This document shows, piece after piece, positions 34,007 through 45,180 of a stretch of 64,000 nucleotides of DNA (the first letter of the stretch is position 1; every line of letters begins with the position of its first letter). The position numbers and the translations under genes are program-made. The DNA is taken from contig NZ_CABHMZ010000029.1 of NCBI RefSeq assembly GCF_902167705.1, positions 1 through 64,000 of the forward strand. The letters are read 5' to 3'. The notes below the pieces were generated by a model, which made no database searches, was not told where the DNA came from, and worked only from the letters and a program-made list of their open reading frames with translations. This DNA is from Streptococcus constellatus (lineage in GTDB: Bacteria; Bacillota; Bacilli; Lactobacillales; Streptococcaceae).

Positions 34007-34130
34007 GTTTCGTTTTGGATTTTCATTAAGTATGAGAGACTTTAAATGAAAGCACTCTCTTTCTTGAGGGATGACATCCGCTTTCAAAAATGGTAAAATA
34101 AAGAGAATACATTAAGAGAGGAAACTCATT

Positions 34131-35000
34131 ATGAAAGGTATTATCCTTGCAGGTGGTTCTGGTACACGCTTATATCCTTTGACTAGAGCTGCATCTAAAC
34201 AACTCATGCCGGTTTATGATAAACCCATGATTTATTATCCGTTGTCAACTCTTATGCTGGCTGGTATCAAGGACATCTTGATTATCTCAACACCAACAGA
34301 TCTTCCTCGCTTTGAGGATTTGTTGGGTGATGGCTCGGAGTTTGGTATCAAACTTTCTTACGCTGAGCAACCAAGTCCAGATGGTTTGGCCCAAGCCTTT
34401 ATCATCGGTGCTGACTTTATCGGAGATGACCATGTGGCTTTGATTTTAGGTGATAATATTTATCATGGTCCAGGTCTTAGCAAAATGCTGCAAAAAGCTG
34501 CTTCTAAGGAAAACGGAGCGACTGTCTTTGGTTATCAAGTAAAAGACCCAGAGCGTTTCGGTGTGGTTGAATTTGATGAAAATATGAATGCAATCTCTAT
34601 CGAAGAAAAACCAGAACAGCCACGTTCTAACTATGCAGTTACAGGACTTTATTTCTATGACAATGACGTAGTAGAAATTGCTAAAAATATCAAGCCTAGT
34701 CCACGTGGAGAGCTGGAAATCACTGATGTCAATAAGGCTTACTTAGACCGCGGCGATTTGTCTGTTGAGCTTATGGGACGTGGTTTTGCTTGGTTGGATA
34801 CCGGCACACACGAGAGCTTGTTAGAAGCTGCTCAATACATTGAAACCGTCCAACGTATGCAAAATGTGCAAGTAGCAAACTTAGAAGAAATTGCCTACCG
34901 TATGGGTTATATTACCAAAGAACAAGTGCATGATTTGGCACAATCGCTTAAAAAGAACGAATACGGTCATTACTTATTGCGCTTGATTGGAGAAGAATAA
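34131..35000 (+). CDS. rmlA: Glucose-1-phosphate thymidylyltransferase
   Basis: A 289-residue enzyme that makes dTDP-glucose. The signature is [20 protein letters not shown] (about 7-26). [15 protein letters not shown] and [11 protein letters not shown] also fit. First gene of rmlA-rmlC-rmlB, which supplies dTDP-rhamnose for the rgp products. Ribosome site gaggaaa; a separate promoter upstream (near 34090) is likely. Confidence 0.95.
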   Translation: MKGIILAGGSGTRLYPLTRAASKQLMPVYDKPMIYYPLSTLMLAGIKDILIISTPTDLPRFEDLLGDGSEFGIKLSYAEQPSPDGLAQAFIIGADFIGDDHVALILGDNIYHGPGLSKMLQKAASKENGATVFGYQVKDPERFGVVEFDENMNAISIEEKPEQPRSNYAVTGLYFYDNDVVEIAKNIKPSPRGELEITDVNKAYLDRGDLSVELMGRGFAWLDTGTHESLLEAAQYIETVQRMQNVQVANLEEIAYRMGYITKEQVHDLAQSLKKNEYGHYLLRLIGEE

Positions 35001-35003
35001 AAC

Positions 35004-36675
<1,672 letters not shown>

Positions 36676-36712
36676 AAAGTAACTATTGAAGTTTTGTCTT
36701 AAAAGGAGAATC

Positions 36713-37732
36713 ATGAAACATAAAATTCTAGTAACAGGTGGAGCCGGATTTATCGGAACTCATACCGTTATTGAGTTAGTCAATGCTGGACACGAAGTTG
36801 TTATTGTTGACAATTTAGTGAACAGTAGCAAAAAAAGTGTAGAAGTTGTAGAACGAATTATTGGTCAGAAAGTTCCATTTTACCAAGTGGATATTCGTAA
36901 TAAGAAAGCCTTGCTGGAAATTTTTAAAGCAGAACAACCAACGGGTGTGATTCATTTTGCGGCGTTGAAAGCAGTCGGTGAATCAACACAAATTCCGCTG
37001 ACTTATTACGAAAACAACATTACAGGAACGTTGACATTATTGCGCGTCATGGAAGAAGTTAATTGTAAAAATATCATTTTCAGCTCTTCTGCAACTGTCT
37101 ATGGCGATCCTCATACTGTTCCAATTTTAGAAGATTTTCCTCTGTCAGTCACCAATCCTTACGGACGCACAAAGTTAATGATTGAAGAAATGCTGACAGA
37201 TATTTACAAAGCTGATTCAAGTTGGAATGTTGTCCTGCTTCGATATTTTAACCCAATTGGTGCCCATGAAAGTGGTGATCTGGGCGAAAATCCAAATGGC
37301 ATTCCAAATAATCTATTGCCGTACGTGACGCAGGTTGCAGTTGGAAAATTAAAAGAAGTGCAAGTATTTGGTAATGACTATCCTACAGTTGATGGTACCG
37401 GTGTTCGTGACTATATTCACGTGGTGGATTTGGCAAAAGGTCATGTGGCTGCTCTTCAAAAGATTGAAGGGACTGCAGGCTTGAATATCTATAATCTTGG
37501 TACTGGCAAAGGATATTCTGTTTTGGAAATCATTCAGAATATGGAAAAAGCAGTCGGCAAACCAATCCCTTATAAGATTGTTGACCGCCGCCCTGGTGAC
37601 ATTGCTACTTGTTATGCCGACTCTACAAAAGCAAAAGAAGAACTTGGTTGGGAAGCACAATTTGATATTTCACGTATGTGTCAAGATGCTTGGCATTGGC
37701 AAAGCAAACATCCAAATGGATTTGATGATTAA
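36713..37732 (+). CDS. galE: UDP-glucose 4-epimerase
   Basis: A 339-residue epimerase of UDP-Glc/UDP-Gal. Motifs: [36 protein letters not shown], and NPYGRTKLMIEE (Tyr-x-x-x-Lys). The start is ATG 36713 with aaaggaga before it; the frame is open nine codons further up without a signal. It may provide UDP-galactose or UDP-sugar balance for the polysaccharide and glycolipid enzymes. A terminator follows. Confidence 0.93.
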   Translation: MKHKILVTGGAGFIGTHTVIELVNAGHEVVIVDNLVNSSKKSVEVVERIIGQKVPFYQVDIRNKKALLEIFKAEQPTGVIHFAALKAVGESTQIPLTYYENNITGTLTLLRVMEEVNCKNIIFSSSATVYGDPHTVPILEDFPLSVTNPYGRTKLMIEEMLTDIYKADSSWNVVLLRYFNPIGAHESGDLGENPNGIPNNLLPYVTQVAVGKLKEVQVFGNDYPTVDGTGVRDYIHVVDLAKGHVAALQKIEGTAGLNIYNLGTGKGYSVLEIIQNMEKAVGKPIPYKIVDRRPGDIATCYADSTKAKEELGWEAQFDISRMCQDAWHWQSKHPNGFDD

Positions 37733-37757
37733 GTAAAAGGATATTTCAAATAATAAA

Positions 37758-37793
37758 CGAGGTTGAGATAATAGTTTCTCAGCCTCGCTTTTT
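37758..37793 (+). terminator. Terminator after galE
   Basis: Arms cgaggttgaga (37758-37768) and tctcagcctcg (37777-37787) pair with one G-U, followed by five T. Bases 37794-37969 hold no gene. Confidence 0.8.
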
Positions 37794-37969
37794 AATAGAA
37801 ATAAGTCTGACGCACAGTAGTTGATTGCTCTTGAGGCTTGTAATAGTTCTAGCCATTTATTCTGAGAAACCTTGTGTGAATGATAAACTGATAGTAATTT
37901 CAAAATAAGTTTACTAAGAAATTAGAAAACCAGTTAAGCATTTTTCTGGAAGAATGACTTACTTTCTGT

Positions 37970-37975
37970 TAAACT
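37970..37975 (+). promoter_or_regulatory. -10 box 7 bases before an ATG (leaderless start)
   Basis: TAAACT (37970-37975) stands six bases before the ATG at 37982, so transcription would begin at or next to the start codon. There is no ribosome site in between. Confidence 0.45.
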
Positions 37976-37981
37976 AAAAGT

Positions 37982-38557
37982 ATGGAACATCATTTTAATC
38001 ATAAAGCAGAATCATTTGATTCTCCCAAAAATAGATTTATTGCCAATCTCATTCGCCAAAGAGTGGAAAAACAAGTTTTGGATTTTTCTGACAAGCGCAT
38101 TTTAGATTTTGGCGGTGGTACAGGATTGGTGAGCCTGCCATTGGCGACACAATCAAAGTCAATAACGCTTGTTGATATTTCTGAAAAGATGCTTGAGCAA
38201 GCTCGTCTAAAAGTGGAAAAGCAAGCTATTGATAATGTTCATTTGTTGCAGCAGGATTTACTGTCAAATCCAGTAAATCAATTGTTTGACATCATTTTAG
38301 TCAGTCGTGTTCTTCATCATATGCCAAATGTTGAAGAAACTTTAACTGTGTTTAGAAATCACCTTGCTGATGACGGGCAACTTTTTATTGCTGATTTTGT
38401 CAAAACAGATAGAAATCATCATGGTTTTCATCTTGCTGACTTGGAAGGAAAACTGTCTCAAAGCGGTTTCTCATCCGTCAAATCTCAGGTTATTTATAGT
38501 GCAGAGGAACTCTTTTTAGGAAATTATGCGGAGCTTTTCTTGACATCAGCACAATAA
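37982..38557 (+). CDS. Class I SAM-dependent methyltransferase
   Basis: A 191-residue methyltransferase. SAM motif I is ILDFGGGTGLVSLPL (about 40-54), motif II VDISEKMLEQAR, and motif III VSRVLHHMPN. The short length and C-terminal SGF...VIYSAEE are like UbiE/YafE-type small-molecule methyltransferases. The substrate is unknown. It is monocistronic, and the start has no Shine-Dalgarno site. Confidence 0.85.
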   Translation: MEHHFNHKAESFDSPKNRFIANLIRQRVEKQVLDFSDKRILDFGGGTGLVSLPLATQSKSITLVDISEKMLEQARLKVEKQAIDNVHLLQQDLLSNPVNQLFDIILVSRVLHHMPNVEETLTVFRNHLADDGQLFIADFVKTDRNHHGFHLADLEGKLSQSGFSSVKSQVIYSAEELFLGNYAELFLTSAQ

Positions 38558-39061
38558 CATAGGAAGTGAACAAAAATTTTTCTTCAGAGACTTTGATTTT
38601 CTTTTATTTTATAAGTTCAGTTTGAAAAATACTTTCAGATTTTACAGTAGTTACCGACTCTATCAATTTTCTTTTTTGAGTTTTCAAGTTGTTTAATTTC
38701 ATATTGAGCATAACAAAGTGAGGCTGGGACAGTTGGGTTAGGAGCGCCACTATCACAGGTATAACAAGGGATAAGGATATCCAACCAACCACTGCGTTTT
38801 TGCAGGCCAAACTATAAATACAATGAGGCTGGGAACTTTTGTCCCAACCTCTTTTTATTATCTATATTTTCATCTTCTTGAACCAAGCGGTATAAGCTGG
38901 TTGGATGAACACTTAGGCTGTTTGTACAGGTTCAGCCTCTTCCAAGATAAGGTTAATAACCGCTAGGTTGCAAGTCTTGTTGAATATTTTCGTGACATAA
39001 TATTTCCGTGTTTCCACTTAATTTATGGTCACTTTATTATGCCAAGTTTAATTTTTAGCAT
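38558..39061. other. Gene-free gap with a short repeated motif and a hairpin
   Basis: No gene is supported in these 504 bases. The ten-mer gaggctggga occurs at 38720-38729 and again at 38825-38834. At the second copy it forms a stem with tcccaacctc (38842-38851), followed by a T-run: a terminator for rightward transcription. The segment 38720-38830 looks like a repeat remnant. Leftward pepQ ends at 39062 with no clear own terminator. Confidence 0.5.
38825..38856 (+). terminator. Hairpin terminator in the gap before pepQ
   Basis: The stem gaggctggga with tcccaacctc allows one G-U pair, has a 7-base loop, and is followed by ttttt. Confidence 0.75.
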
Positions 39062-40144
39062 TTAATCAAAATAGAGTAAATCTTTGCTTGTGCTTGTAAA
39101 GACTTCAAAGCCATTTTGAGTGACATGACCGCAGTCTTCGATACGGACACCAACTTTTCCTGGAATATAAATTCCAGGCTCGACAGAGAAGCACATACCT
39201 TCTTCAATCACCATGTCGTTTCCTTCCATGATAGATGGAAATTCGTGAACGCTCATGCCGATACCATGCCCCAGACGATGATTGAAATATTCTCCATAAC
39301 CAGCTTTTTCAATGACCGTACGAGCAGCACGATCTACTTCATGAGCGGTGACACCTGGTTTGATAAATTCAAGGGCAGCTCGTTGAGCTTCAAGTGTTAG
39401 ATTGTAAATGTCCTTTTTGAATTGATCCGGTTTTCCAACAGCAACTGTCCGAGTCATATCACTAGCATAGCCATTCACCATGCAGCCAAGGTCAAAGAGA
39501 AGCAAAGCATTGTTTTCAATCTTATTCGCGCCTGGGATGCCGTGTGGATTAGCAGCATTATCACCTGTTAAAACCATAGTTTCAAAGCTCATCTCATATC
39601 CGAGTTGTTTGATACCGAAGTCAATTTGAGCAATAATATCTGTTTCTGTCTTATTGAGAGAAATAGTCTCAAAACCAATCTTAACAGCTTTATCTGCATA
39701 TTCTCCTGCGACAAACATTTTCTTGATTTCATCGGCCGATTTGATGAGGCGCATACGATTGATACAAGGGGTTAAGTTTGTAAATTCAGCTTGTTCAAAA
39801 ACGGTGCGCAATCCATTGTATTTGGTCAAAATTAAGTTATCAAATTCAACAGCAACTTTGCGGGCGCTGTCCGTTGGCAAGGCTGCTTTGATTTTTTCCC
39901 AAGGATTCTCAGAGTCAACATAACCCACAACCTTAAAATCAACAATTGCGCTAGCTCGCTCTACCTCAAGAGCAGGAACAAAGAGTAGTGGTTCATGATT
40001 TGTGAAAATAAAAAGAAACATCTGACGTTCGTGAGGATCGCTATAAAATCCTGTTAAATAATTGATTGTAACAGGATCAGAAACCACGGCAACATCTGTT
40101 TTTTCTGTTTCTAGATAAGAAATAATTTGATTTATTTTGGTCAT
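39062..40144 (-). CDS. pepQ: Xaa-Pro dipeptidase PepQ
   Basis: A 360-residue M24 metallopeptidase that splits X-Pro dipeptides in the cytoplasm. An N-terminal creatinase-like domain (1-130) is followed by the pita-bread domain. Ligands: DLGCMVNGYASDMTR (two Asp), HRLGHGIGMSVHE (His), SVEPGIYIPG (Glu) and VRIEDCG (Glu). It is transcribed away from ccpA, the usual streptococcal and lactic-acid bacterial arrangement. Confidence 0.93.
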   Translation of the reverse strand: MTKINQIISYLETEKTDVAVVSDPVTINYLTGFYSDPHERQMFLFIFTNHEPLLFVPALEVERASAIVDFKVVGYVDSENPWEKIKAALPTDSARKVAVEFDNLILTKYNGLRTVFEQAEFTNLTPCINRMRLIKSADEIKKMFVAGEYADKAVKIGFETISLNKTETDIIAQIDFGIKQLGYEMSFETMVLTGDNAANPHGIPGANKIENNALLLFDLGCMVNGYASDMTRTVAVGKPDQFKKDIYNLTLEAQRAALEFIKPGVTAHEVDRAARTVIEKAGYGEYFNHRLGHGIGMSVHEFPSIMEGNDMVIEEGMCFSVEPGIYIPGKVGVRIEDCGHVTQNGFEVFTSTSKDLLYFD

Positions 40145-40328
40145 TCTAGTACCTTCTTTCTACCCCTCTATTTTTGCAAAAAAAAGGGTAAAAATCAAGA
40201 GGACAGTAAAAACTTTTTTTCACTTCAGAAATTTTACAGATTGGGTACATTTTTCTTGTAAAATCATTGGTAAAATTGCTAAGAATTTGCCTAAAGAACA
40301 AGATTTTTCAAAAAGTTATCAAAATGCT

Positions 40329-40342
40329 TGAAAGTGTTTCCA
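40329..40342. promoter_or_regulatory. Candidate cre site in the pepQ-ccpA intergenic region
   Basis: TGAAAGTGTTTCCA fits the cre consensus except for T in place of C in the central CG. A second near match lies at 40373-40389 (TGAAAACGATATTTTCA, also a palindrome) close to the ccpA start. Both could mediate autoregulation of ccpA or control of pepQ. Confidence 0.45.
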
Positions 40343-40407
40343 ATAAGTGATAAAATGAGTATGGTAGGAATGTGAAAACGATATTTTCAATATAGAAAGG
40401 AAGAAGC

Positions 40408-41412
40408 ATGAACACAGACGATACAGTAACCATTTATGATGTCGCGCGTGAAGCGGGAGTTTCAATGGCAACCGTTAGCCGTGTGGTAAATGGAAATAAA
40501 AATGTAAAGGAAAATACAAGAAAAAAAGTCTTGGAAGTGATTGACCGCCTTGATTACCGTCCAAATGCGGTGGCGCGTGGTCTTGCTAGTAAAAAGACGA
40601 CGACTGTTGGAGTTGTCATTCCAAATATCACAAGCAGTTATTTTGCAACGCTTGCAAAAGGAATTGATGATATCGCAGAGATGTACAAATATAATATTGT
40701 TCTAGCCAATAGTGATGAAGATGATGACAAAGAAGTTTCTGTTGTCAATACGCTGTTCTCAAAACAAGTGGACGGTATTATCTTTATGGGCTATCATTTG
40801 ACAGAAAAGATTCGTTCTGAGTTTTCTCGTTCACGGACGCCAGTTGTGCTTGCGGGTACAGTTGATGTCGAGCATCAATTGCCAAGTGTTAATATTGATT
40901 ACAAACAAGCAACTATGGATGCAGTTGAACGCCTTGCCCAAAGCAACCAAAAAATTGCTTTTGTGAGCGGTCCTTTGGTAGATGATATAAATGGTAAGAT
41001 TCGCTTGGCTGGTTACAAAGAGGCTCTGAAGAAAGCCAAACTTTCTTATAGCGAAGGGCTTGTTTTTGAGTCTAAATATAGCTATGATGATGGTTATCAA
41101 TTGGCAGAACGTGTGATTACTTCTAAAGCAACAGCAGCCTTTGTGACTGGTGATGAGCTGGCAGCTGGCTTGTTAAATGGCTTATCAGACAAAGGTGTAA
41201 ATGTACCAGAAGATTTTGAAATCATTACTAGCGATGATTCGCAGGTAGCACGCTTTACTCGTCCGAATTTGACAACAATTGGTCAGCCTCTATATGATCT
41301 TGGTGCGATTAGTATGCGCATGCTGACGAAGATTATGCACAAGGAAGAGCTGGAAGAACGTGAAGTGGTGTTAGCTCATGGTCTTATTGAGCGCCGTTCA
41401 ACAAGGAAATAA
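40408..41412 (+). CDS. ccpA: Catabolite control protein A
   Basis: A 334-residue LacI-family regulator that represses or activates carbon genes together with HPr(Ser-P). The helix-turn-helix is IYDVAREAGVSMATVSRVVN (about 8-27), followed by the hinge helix with PNAVARGLASKK. The periplasmic-binding-like effector domain follows. Length is exactly usual for CcpA. A terminator (41414-41440) follows. Confidence 0.95.
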   Translation: MNTDDTVTIYDVAREAGVSMATVSRVVNGNKNVKENTRKKVLEVIDRLDYRPNAVARGLASKKTTTVGVVIPNITSSYFATLAKGIDDIAEMYKYNIVLANSDEDDDKEVSVVNTLFSKQVDGIIFMGYHLTEKIRSEFSRSRTPVVLAGTVDVEHQLPSVNIDYKQATMDAVERLAQSNQKIAFVSGPLVDDINGKIRLAGYKEALKKAKLSYSEGLVFESKYSYDDGYQLAERVITSKATAAFVTGDELAAGLLNGLSDKGVNVPEDFEIITSDDSQVARFTRPNLTTIGQPLYDLGAISMRMLTKIMHKEELEEREVVLAHGLIERRSTRK

Positions 41413-41413
41413 G

Positions 41414-41440
41414 GAAGAGACCGTAAGGTCTTTTTCTTTT
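41414..41440 (+). terminator. ccpA terminator
   Basis: Arms gaagagacc and ggtctttttc around a gtaa loop, followed by T-rich sequence. Confidence 0.7.
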
Positions 41441-41490
41441 GCTTTTATAATGCCTTGACCTTCTTGGTTTTAATTTTTCAATCTTTTGGG

Positions 41491-41496
41491 TATAAT
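41491..41496 (+). promoter_or_regulatory. -10 box of the glycolipid operon, leaderless
   Basis: A perfect TATAAT ends seven bases before the ATG at 41504. Initiation about seven bases downstream of the -10 puts the RNA start on the start codon. No ribosome site fits between. Confidence 0.5.
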
Positions 41497-41503
41497 AGAA
41501 GAC

Positions 41504-42502
41504 ATGAAAGTATTACTTTATTTAGAAGGCAAGGCAGTTTTGGAAAAGTCAGGTATTGGACGAGCTTTGCAGCATCAGATGAAAGCACTGGACTTGGCTG
41601 GGATTCCATACACGACAGATCCTTCAGGAGATTATGATGTGGTGCATATCAATACCTATGGACCTAGGAGTTTGCGACTTTTACACAAAGCAAAAAAGCA
41701 AGGAAAAAAAGTGATTATGCATGGGCATTCAACGAAGGAAGATTTTCGCAATTCGTTTATTGGGTCAAATCTCTTTGCCTCTGCTTTGGGGAAATATCTA
41801 GCTCACATGTACCAAATGGCGGATTTTATCATTACACCGTCTGAATACTCCAAAAAGTTGATTCAGGGCTATGGCGTGACAACACCAATTGTGGCTGTTT
41901 CTAATGGGATTGACCTTCATAAATATCAAAAAGATCCACATAAAGAGGAAGTGTTTAGAAAACATTTTCATATTCAAGAAGGAGACAAGGTTGTTGTCTG
42001 TGCGGGACTTTATTTCAGACGCAAGGGAATAGAAGACTTTGTAGAAGTAGCACGCAGAATGCCAGATGTTCGCTTTATTTGGCTGGGCAGTATTAACAAA
42101 TGGATCATTCCACGGAAAATCAGAAATCTTGTGCTTTTTAATCATCCTAAAAATGTTGAATTTCCGGGTTATTTCAAGGGTTCTGTTTTTGAAGGAGCTA
42201 TGAGTGGCAGCAGTCTCTTCTTTTTCCCCAGCTATGAAGAAACAGAAGGGATTGTAGTGCTAGAGGCGCTGGCTAGTCATCAACACGTGGTTTTGCGAGA
42301 TATTCCTGTGTATGAGGGCTGGATTGATGAGCAATCGGCTGAATTGGGGCACAATGTAGATGAGTTTGTAGATTCTATCCAAAAGATTTTGGATGGAAAG
42401 GTGGATAAGCGGGAGGCTGGCTATAAGGTAGCGCAGAGTCGTTCAATTGATGATGTGGCTTATAAGCTTGTGGATGCTTATCGAGAAGTATTGGAGATGT
42501 AG
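41504..42502 (+). CDS. CpoA-like GT4, second sugar of diglycosyl-diacylglycerol
   Basis: A 332-residue GT-B glycosyltransferase with HGHSTKEDFRNSF, TPSEYSKKLIQGYG, VCAGLYFRRKGIEDFVEVA and the EX7E region in PSYEETEGIVVLEAL. Together with the next two genes it matches the S. pneumoniae group cpoA, a second glycosyltransferase and a small membrane-protein gene. CpoA adds a second sugar to glucosyl-diacylglycerol, the lipoteichoic acid anchor lipid. The nearest in-frame upstream start is TTG 41486, but the -10 box lies between it and the ATG, so ATG 41504 is the start. Confidence 0.8.
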   Translation: MKVLLYLEGKAVLEKSGIGRALQHQMKALDLAGIPYTTDPSGDYDVVHINTYGPRSLRLLHKAKKQGKKVIMHGHSTKEDFRNSFIGSNLFASALGKYLAHMYQMADFIITPSEYSKKLIQGYGVTTPIVAVSNGIDLHKYQKDPHKEEVFRKHFHIQEGDKVVVCAGLYFRRKGIEDFVEVARRMPDVRFIWLGSINKWIIPRKIRNLVLFNHPKNVEFPGYFKGSVFEGAMSGSSLFFFPSYEETEGIVVLEALASHQHVVLRDIPVYEGWIDEQSAELGHNVDEFVDSIQKILDGKVDKREAGYKVAQSRSIDDVAYKLVDAYREVLEM

Positions 42503-42503
42503 C

Positions 42504-43817
42504 ATGCGAATTGCTCTTTTTACGGATACCTATTTTCCTCAGGTTTCAGGAGTGGCAACCAGTATTCGGACATTAAAAACAGAATTAGAAAAGCTTGGAC
42601 ATACCGTTTTTATTTTTACAACGACAGATAAGGATGTCAATCGCTATGAAGATTGGCAAATTATTCGAATTCCTAGTGTGCCATTTTTTGCTTTTAAGGA
42701 TCGACGAATTGCTTATCGCGGGTTTTCAACGGCTTTAGAGATTGCACGTCAATATCAATTGGATATTATCCATACCCAGACTGAATTTTCTTTGGGCTTA
42801 TTAGGTGTTTGGATTGCGAAGGAGCTGCGAATTCCAGTTGTTCATACTTATCATACACAGTATGAGGATTATGTACGTTATATTGCTAAAGGCATGGTCA
42901 TTCGTCCTAGCATGGTCAAATACATTGTTCGCGGTTTTATGAGTGATTTAGACGGTGTGATTTGTCCGAGCGAGATTGTTTATGATTTGCTCATGAAATA
43001 CAAAGTAAAAGTAGAAAAACGTGTTATTCCGACTGGAATTGAGCTGGCCAAATTTGAACGTCCAGAAATTACTAGTGAGAATATTGCTGATCTACGGGAA
43101 AAATTAGGCATTTCAAATCAAGAAACTATGTTGCTTAGTTTGTCACGTGTTTCATATGAAAAAAATATTCAGGCAGTTTTAGCTGCTCTGCCGGCTGTTT
43201 TGGAAGAAAATCCAGATGTGAAATTGGTAGTCGCAGGAGATGGACCTTATTTATCTGACTTAAAAGCACAAGCCAAACGCTTGGGTATTACAGATGCAGT
43301 CGTTTTTACGGGAATGATTGCGCCAAGTGAGACCGCATTATATTATAAAGCAGCTGACTTCTTTATTTCTGCTTCAACAAGTGAGACGCAGGGCTTGACG
43401 TATTTAGAAAGCCTGGCTAGTGGCACTCCGATTATTGCGCATGGAAATCCTTATCTAGACAATGTTATCAATGATAAAATGTTTGGAACGCTTTATTATG
43501 AAGAACGTGATTTGGCGGGAGCGATTTTGGAAGCCATTATTGCAACACCAGACTTGGATGAAAAGAGTCTTGCTGCAAAATTATATGAAATTTCTGCTGA
43601 AAACTTTGGACGTCGTGTCTATGAATTTTATTTGGATTTGACCATTTCAAAAGATTTCAACAATGACTTGTATCCAGAAGAGTCGATTAGTAAGCGATTG
43701 GCTAAATCGGTCATCTATCTTCCCCAAAAAGCGATTGCCCTTCCTGTAAATGGCTCAGCACGAATATTTAAAGCCTCAAAACGACAAATCAAAAATATAC
43801 AGAAATACCTAAAATAA
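42504..43817 (+). CDS. Glucosyl-diacylglycerol synthase-like GT4
   Basis: A 437-residue GT-B glycosyltransferase starting ALFTDTYFPQVSGVATSI, the hallmark of processive or first-step lipid glucosyltransferases, then HTYHTQYEDYVRYI, LSLSRVSYEKNIQAVL and STSETQGLTYLESLASG. It is the predicted first enzyme, adding glucose to diacylglycerol. The start ATG 42504 follows one base after the previous stop. An upstream in-frame start at 42447 lies inside the previous gene and lacks a signal. Confidence 0.8.
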   Translation: MRIALFTDTYFPQVSGVATSIRTLKTELEKLGHTVFIFTTTDKDVNRYEDWQIIRIPSVPFFAFKDRRIAYRGFSTALEIARQYQLDIIHTQTEFSLGLLGVWIAKELRIPVVHTYHTQYEDYVRYIAKGMVIRPSMVKYIVRGFMSDLDGVICPSEIVYDLLMKYKVKVEKRVIPTGIELAKFERPEITSENIADLREKLGISNQETMLLSLSRVSYEKNIQAVLAALPAVLEENPDVKLVVAGDGPYLSDLKAQAKRLGITDAVVFTGMIAPSETALYYKAADFFISASTSETQGLTYLESLASGTPIIAHGNPYLDNVINDKMFGTLYYEERDLAGAILEAIIATPDLDEKSLAAKLYEISAENFGRRVYEFYLDLTISKDFNNDLYPEESISKRLAKSVIYLPQKAIALPVNGSARIFKASKRQIKNIQKYLK

Positions 43818-43843
43818 AATTCCTAAACTAGCGAGGTGAGAAA

Positions 43844-44185
43844 ATGAAACGCGATATTCCTTTTTTAGCCGTACTACTCTTTTTCTATTTGTTATTTTAT
43901 GGAATTGTTCACGTGATACCGATGGACGAATTGTTACGAAAGGGTTTGGTGGTAAATAATGTTTTGATATATTCACCGCTGGTAACATTCCTTGTGGGAG
44001 CTGTCTATGCGGGATTGTACGGTTTTTCTCGTCGTTTCGTGCTTCTAGCAACGCTTATGTTCCTTGTGACGATTCTGTCCTTTGGTGAATGGATTTTACT
44101 ATATCATGCAGCTTATTTTATATGCTTATTAGTGGGGACGCTGTTAGGTTATGGCGTATTTCGCTGGAGAAAGACAAGTAAATGA
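43844..44185 (+). CDS. Small polytopic membrane protein of the glycolipid operon
   Basis: A 113-residue protein with about four membrane segments (about 5-24, 40-60, 66-84, 87-105) and a basic C-terminus. It has a good ribosome site (gaggtgaga) 26 bases after the glycosyltransferase stop. A protein of this size is placed the same way behind the pneumococcal glucosyltransferase. I know no activity. Confidence 0.65.
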   Translation: MKRDIPFLAVLLFFYLLFYGIVHVIPMDELLRKGLVVNNVLIYSPLVTFLVGAVYAGLYGFSRRFVLLATLMFLVTILSFGEWILLYHAAYFICLLVGTLLGYGVFRWRKTSK

Positions 44186-44478
44186 ACATCGAGCGGTTCA
44201 GGGCAGTTGCTTCTTTAGGAAATTACTACAGTAGCAGTAAAAAGTGAAGACAATTAAAGTGTAACTTGTAATTTTCAACTAAAAATTTAATGAATGGTCT
44301 AAGATTTTTGTCTTGACCTTTTTTGATATTCAAAAGTCTATCTTCACGAAGAAAGTGTGTTATATTTTGAACAGATTTGTTCTAAATTTGTAAAGTAAAG
44401 AAATGATGTTTTATAGGTTAAATTAGTAAATTTTAAGGAAATTTTGGTATAATGAAAAGATAGAAAAAGGTGAATAGA

Positions 44479-45180
44479 ATGAAAAAAATATTAGTTGTAG
44501 ATGATGAGAAACCAATCTCAGATATTATAAAATTTAATATGGTAAAAGAAGGTTATGAAGTAGTCACAGCCTTTAATGGTCGCGAAGCATTAGAGATGTT
44601 TGAAGCAGAACGTCCAGATATTTTGATTTTGGACTTGATGTTGCCCGAAATGGACGGCTTAGAGGTGGCGCGAACGATTCGGAAAACGAGTAATGTGCCA
44701 ATCATCGTTCTTTCTGCCAAAGACAGTGAATTTGACAAAGTTATTGGTCTTGAAATCGGTGCAGATGACTATATGACAAAGCCCTTCTCTAACCGTGAGT
44801 TACAGGCGCGTGTCAAAGCGATTTTGCGTCGCACAGATTTGACAATTGAAAATCAAGAAGCAGAAGCTGCTCCGACAGAAATTGTGATTGGAGATTTGCA
44901 GATTTTGACCGATGCTTTTGTCGTGAAAAAGCATGGAGAAGAATTGGATTTAACACATCGTGAGTTTGAATTGCTGCATCATTTGGCAACGCATATCGGG
45001 CAGGTGATGACACGTGAACATCTACTAGAAACGGTGTGGGGGTATGATTATTTTGGAGATGTGCGGACGGTCGATGTGACAATTCGCCGTTTGAGAGAGA
45101 AGATTGAGGATATTCCTAGCCGACCAGAGTATATTTTAACACGACGCGGCGTTGGATATTACATGAGAAACAATGATTGA
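44479..45180 (+). CDS. vicR: Response regulator VicR (WalR)
   Basis: A 233-residue OmpR-family regulator. Receiver domain: VVDDEKP, phosphorylation site Asp52 in [12 protein letters not shown], and Lys at DYMTKPF; the winged helix follows ([18 protein letters not shown] to [11 protein letters not shown]). It controls wall hydrolases and is often essential in streptococci. ATG 44479 is preferred over GTG 44470 because aaaagg (44465-44470) is at ideal distance. It overlaps vicK. Confidence 0.95.
   Translation: MKKILVVDDEKPISDIIKFNMVKEGYEVVTAFNGREALEMFEAERPDILILDLMLPEMDGLEVARTIRKTSNVPIIVLSAKDSEFDKVIGLEIGADDYMTKPFSNRELQARVKAILRRTDLTIENQEAEAAPTEIVIGDLQILTDAFVVKKHGEELDLTHREFELLHHLATHIGQVMTREHLLETVWGYDYFGDVRTVDVTIRRLREKIEDIPSRPEYILTRRGVGYYMRNND

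Noticed and set aside
34047..34086. gaaagc...gctttc inverted repeat before rmlA as a CcpA site
   Set aside because: The half sites are more than 20 bases apart, unlike a cre site; it could be another operator, but there is no support.
38604..38810. 68-codon leftward open frame before pepQ
   Set aside because: No translation signal and the sequence overlaps the repeat-like segment; no recognisable protein pattern.
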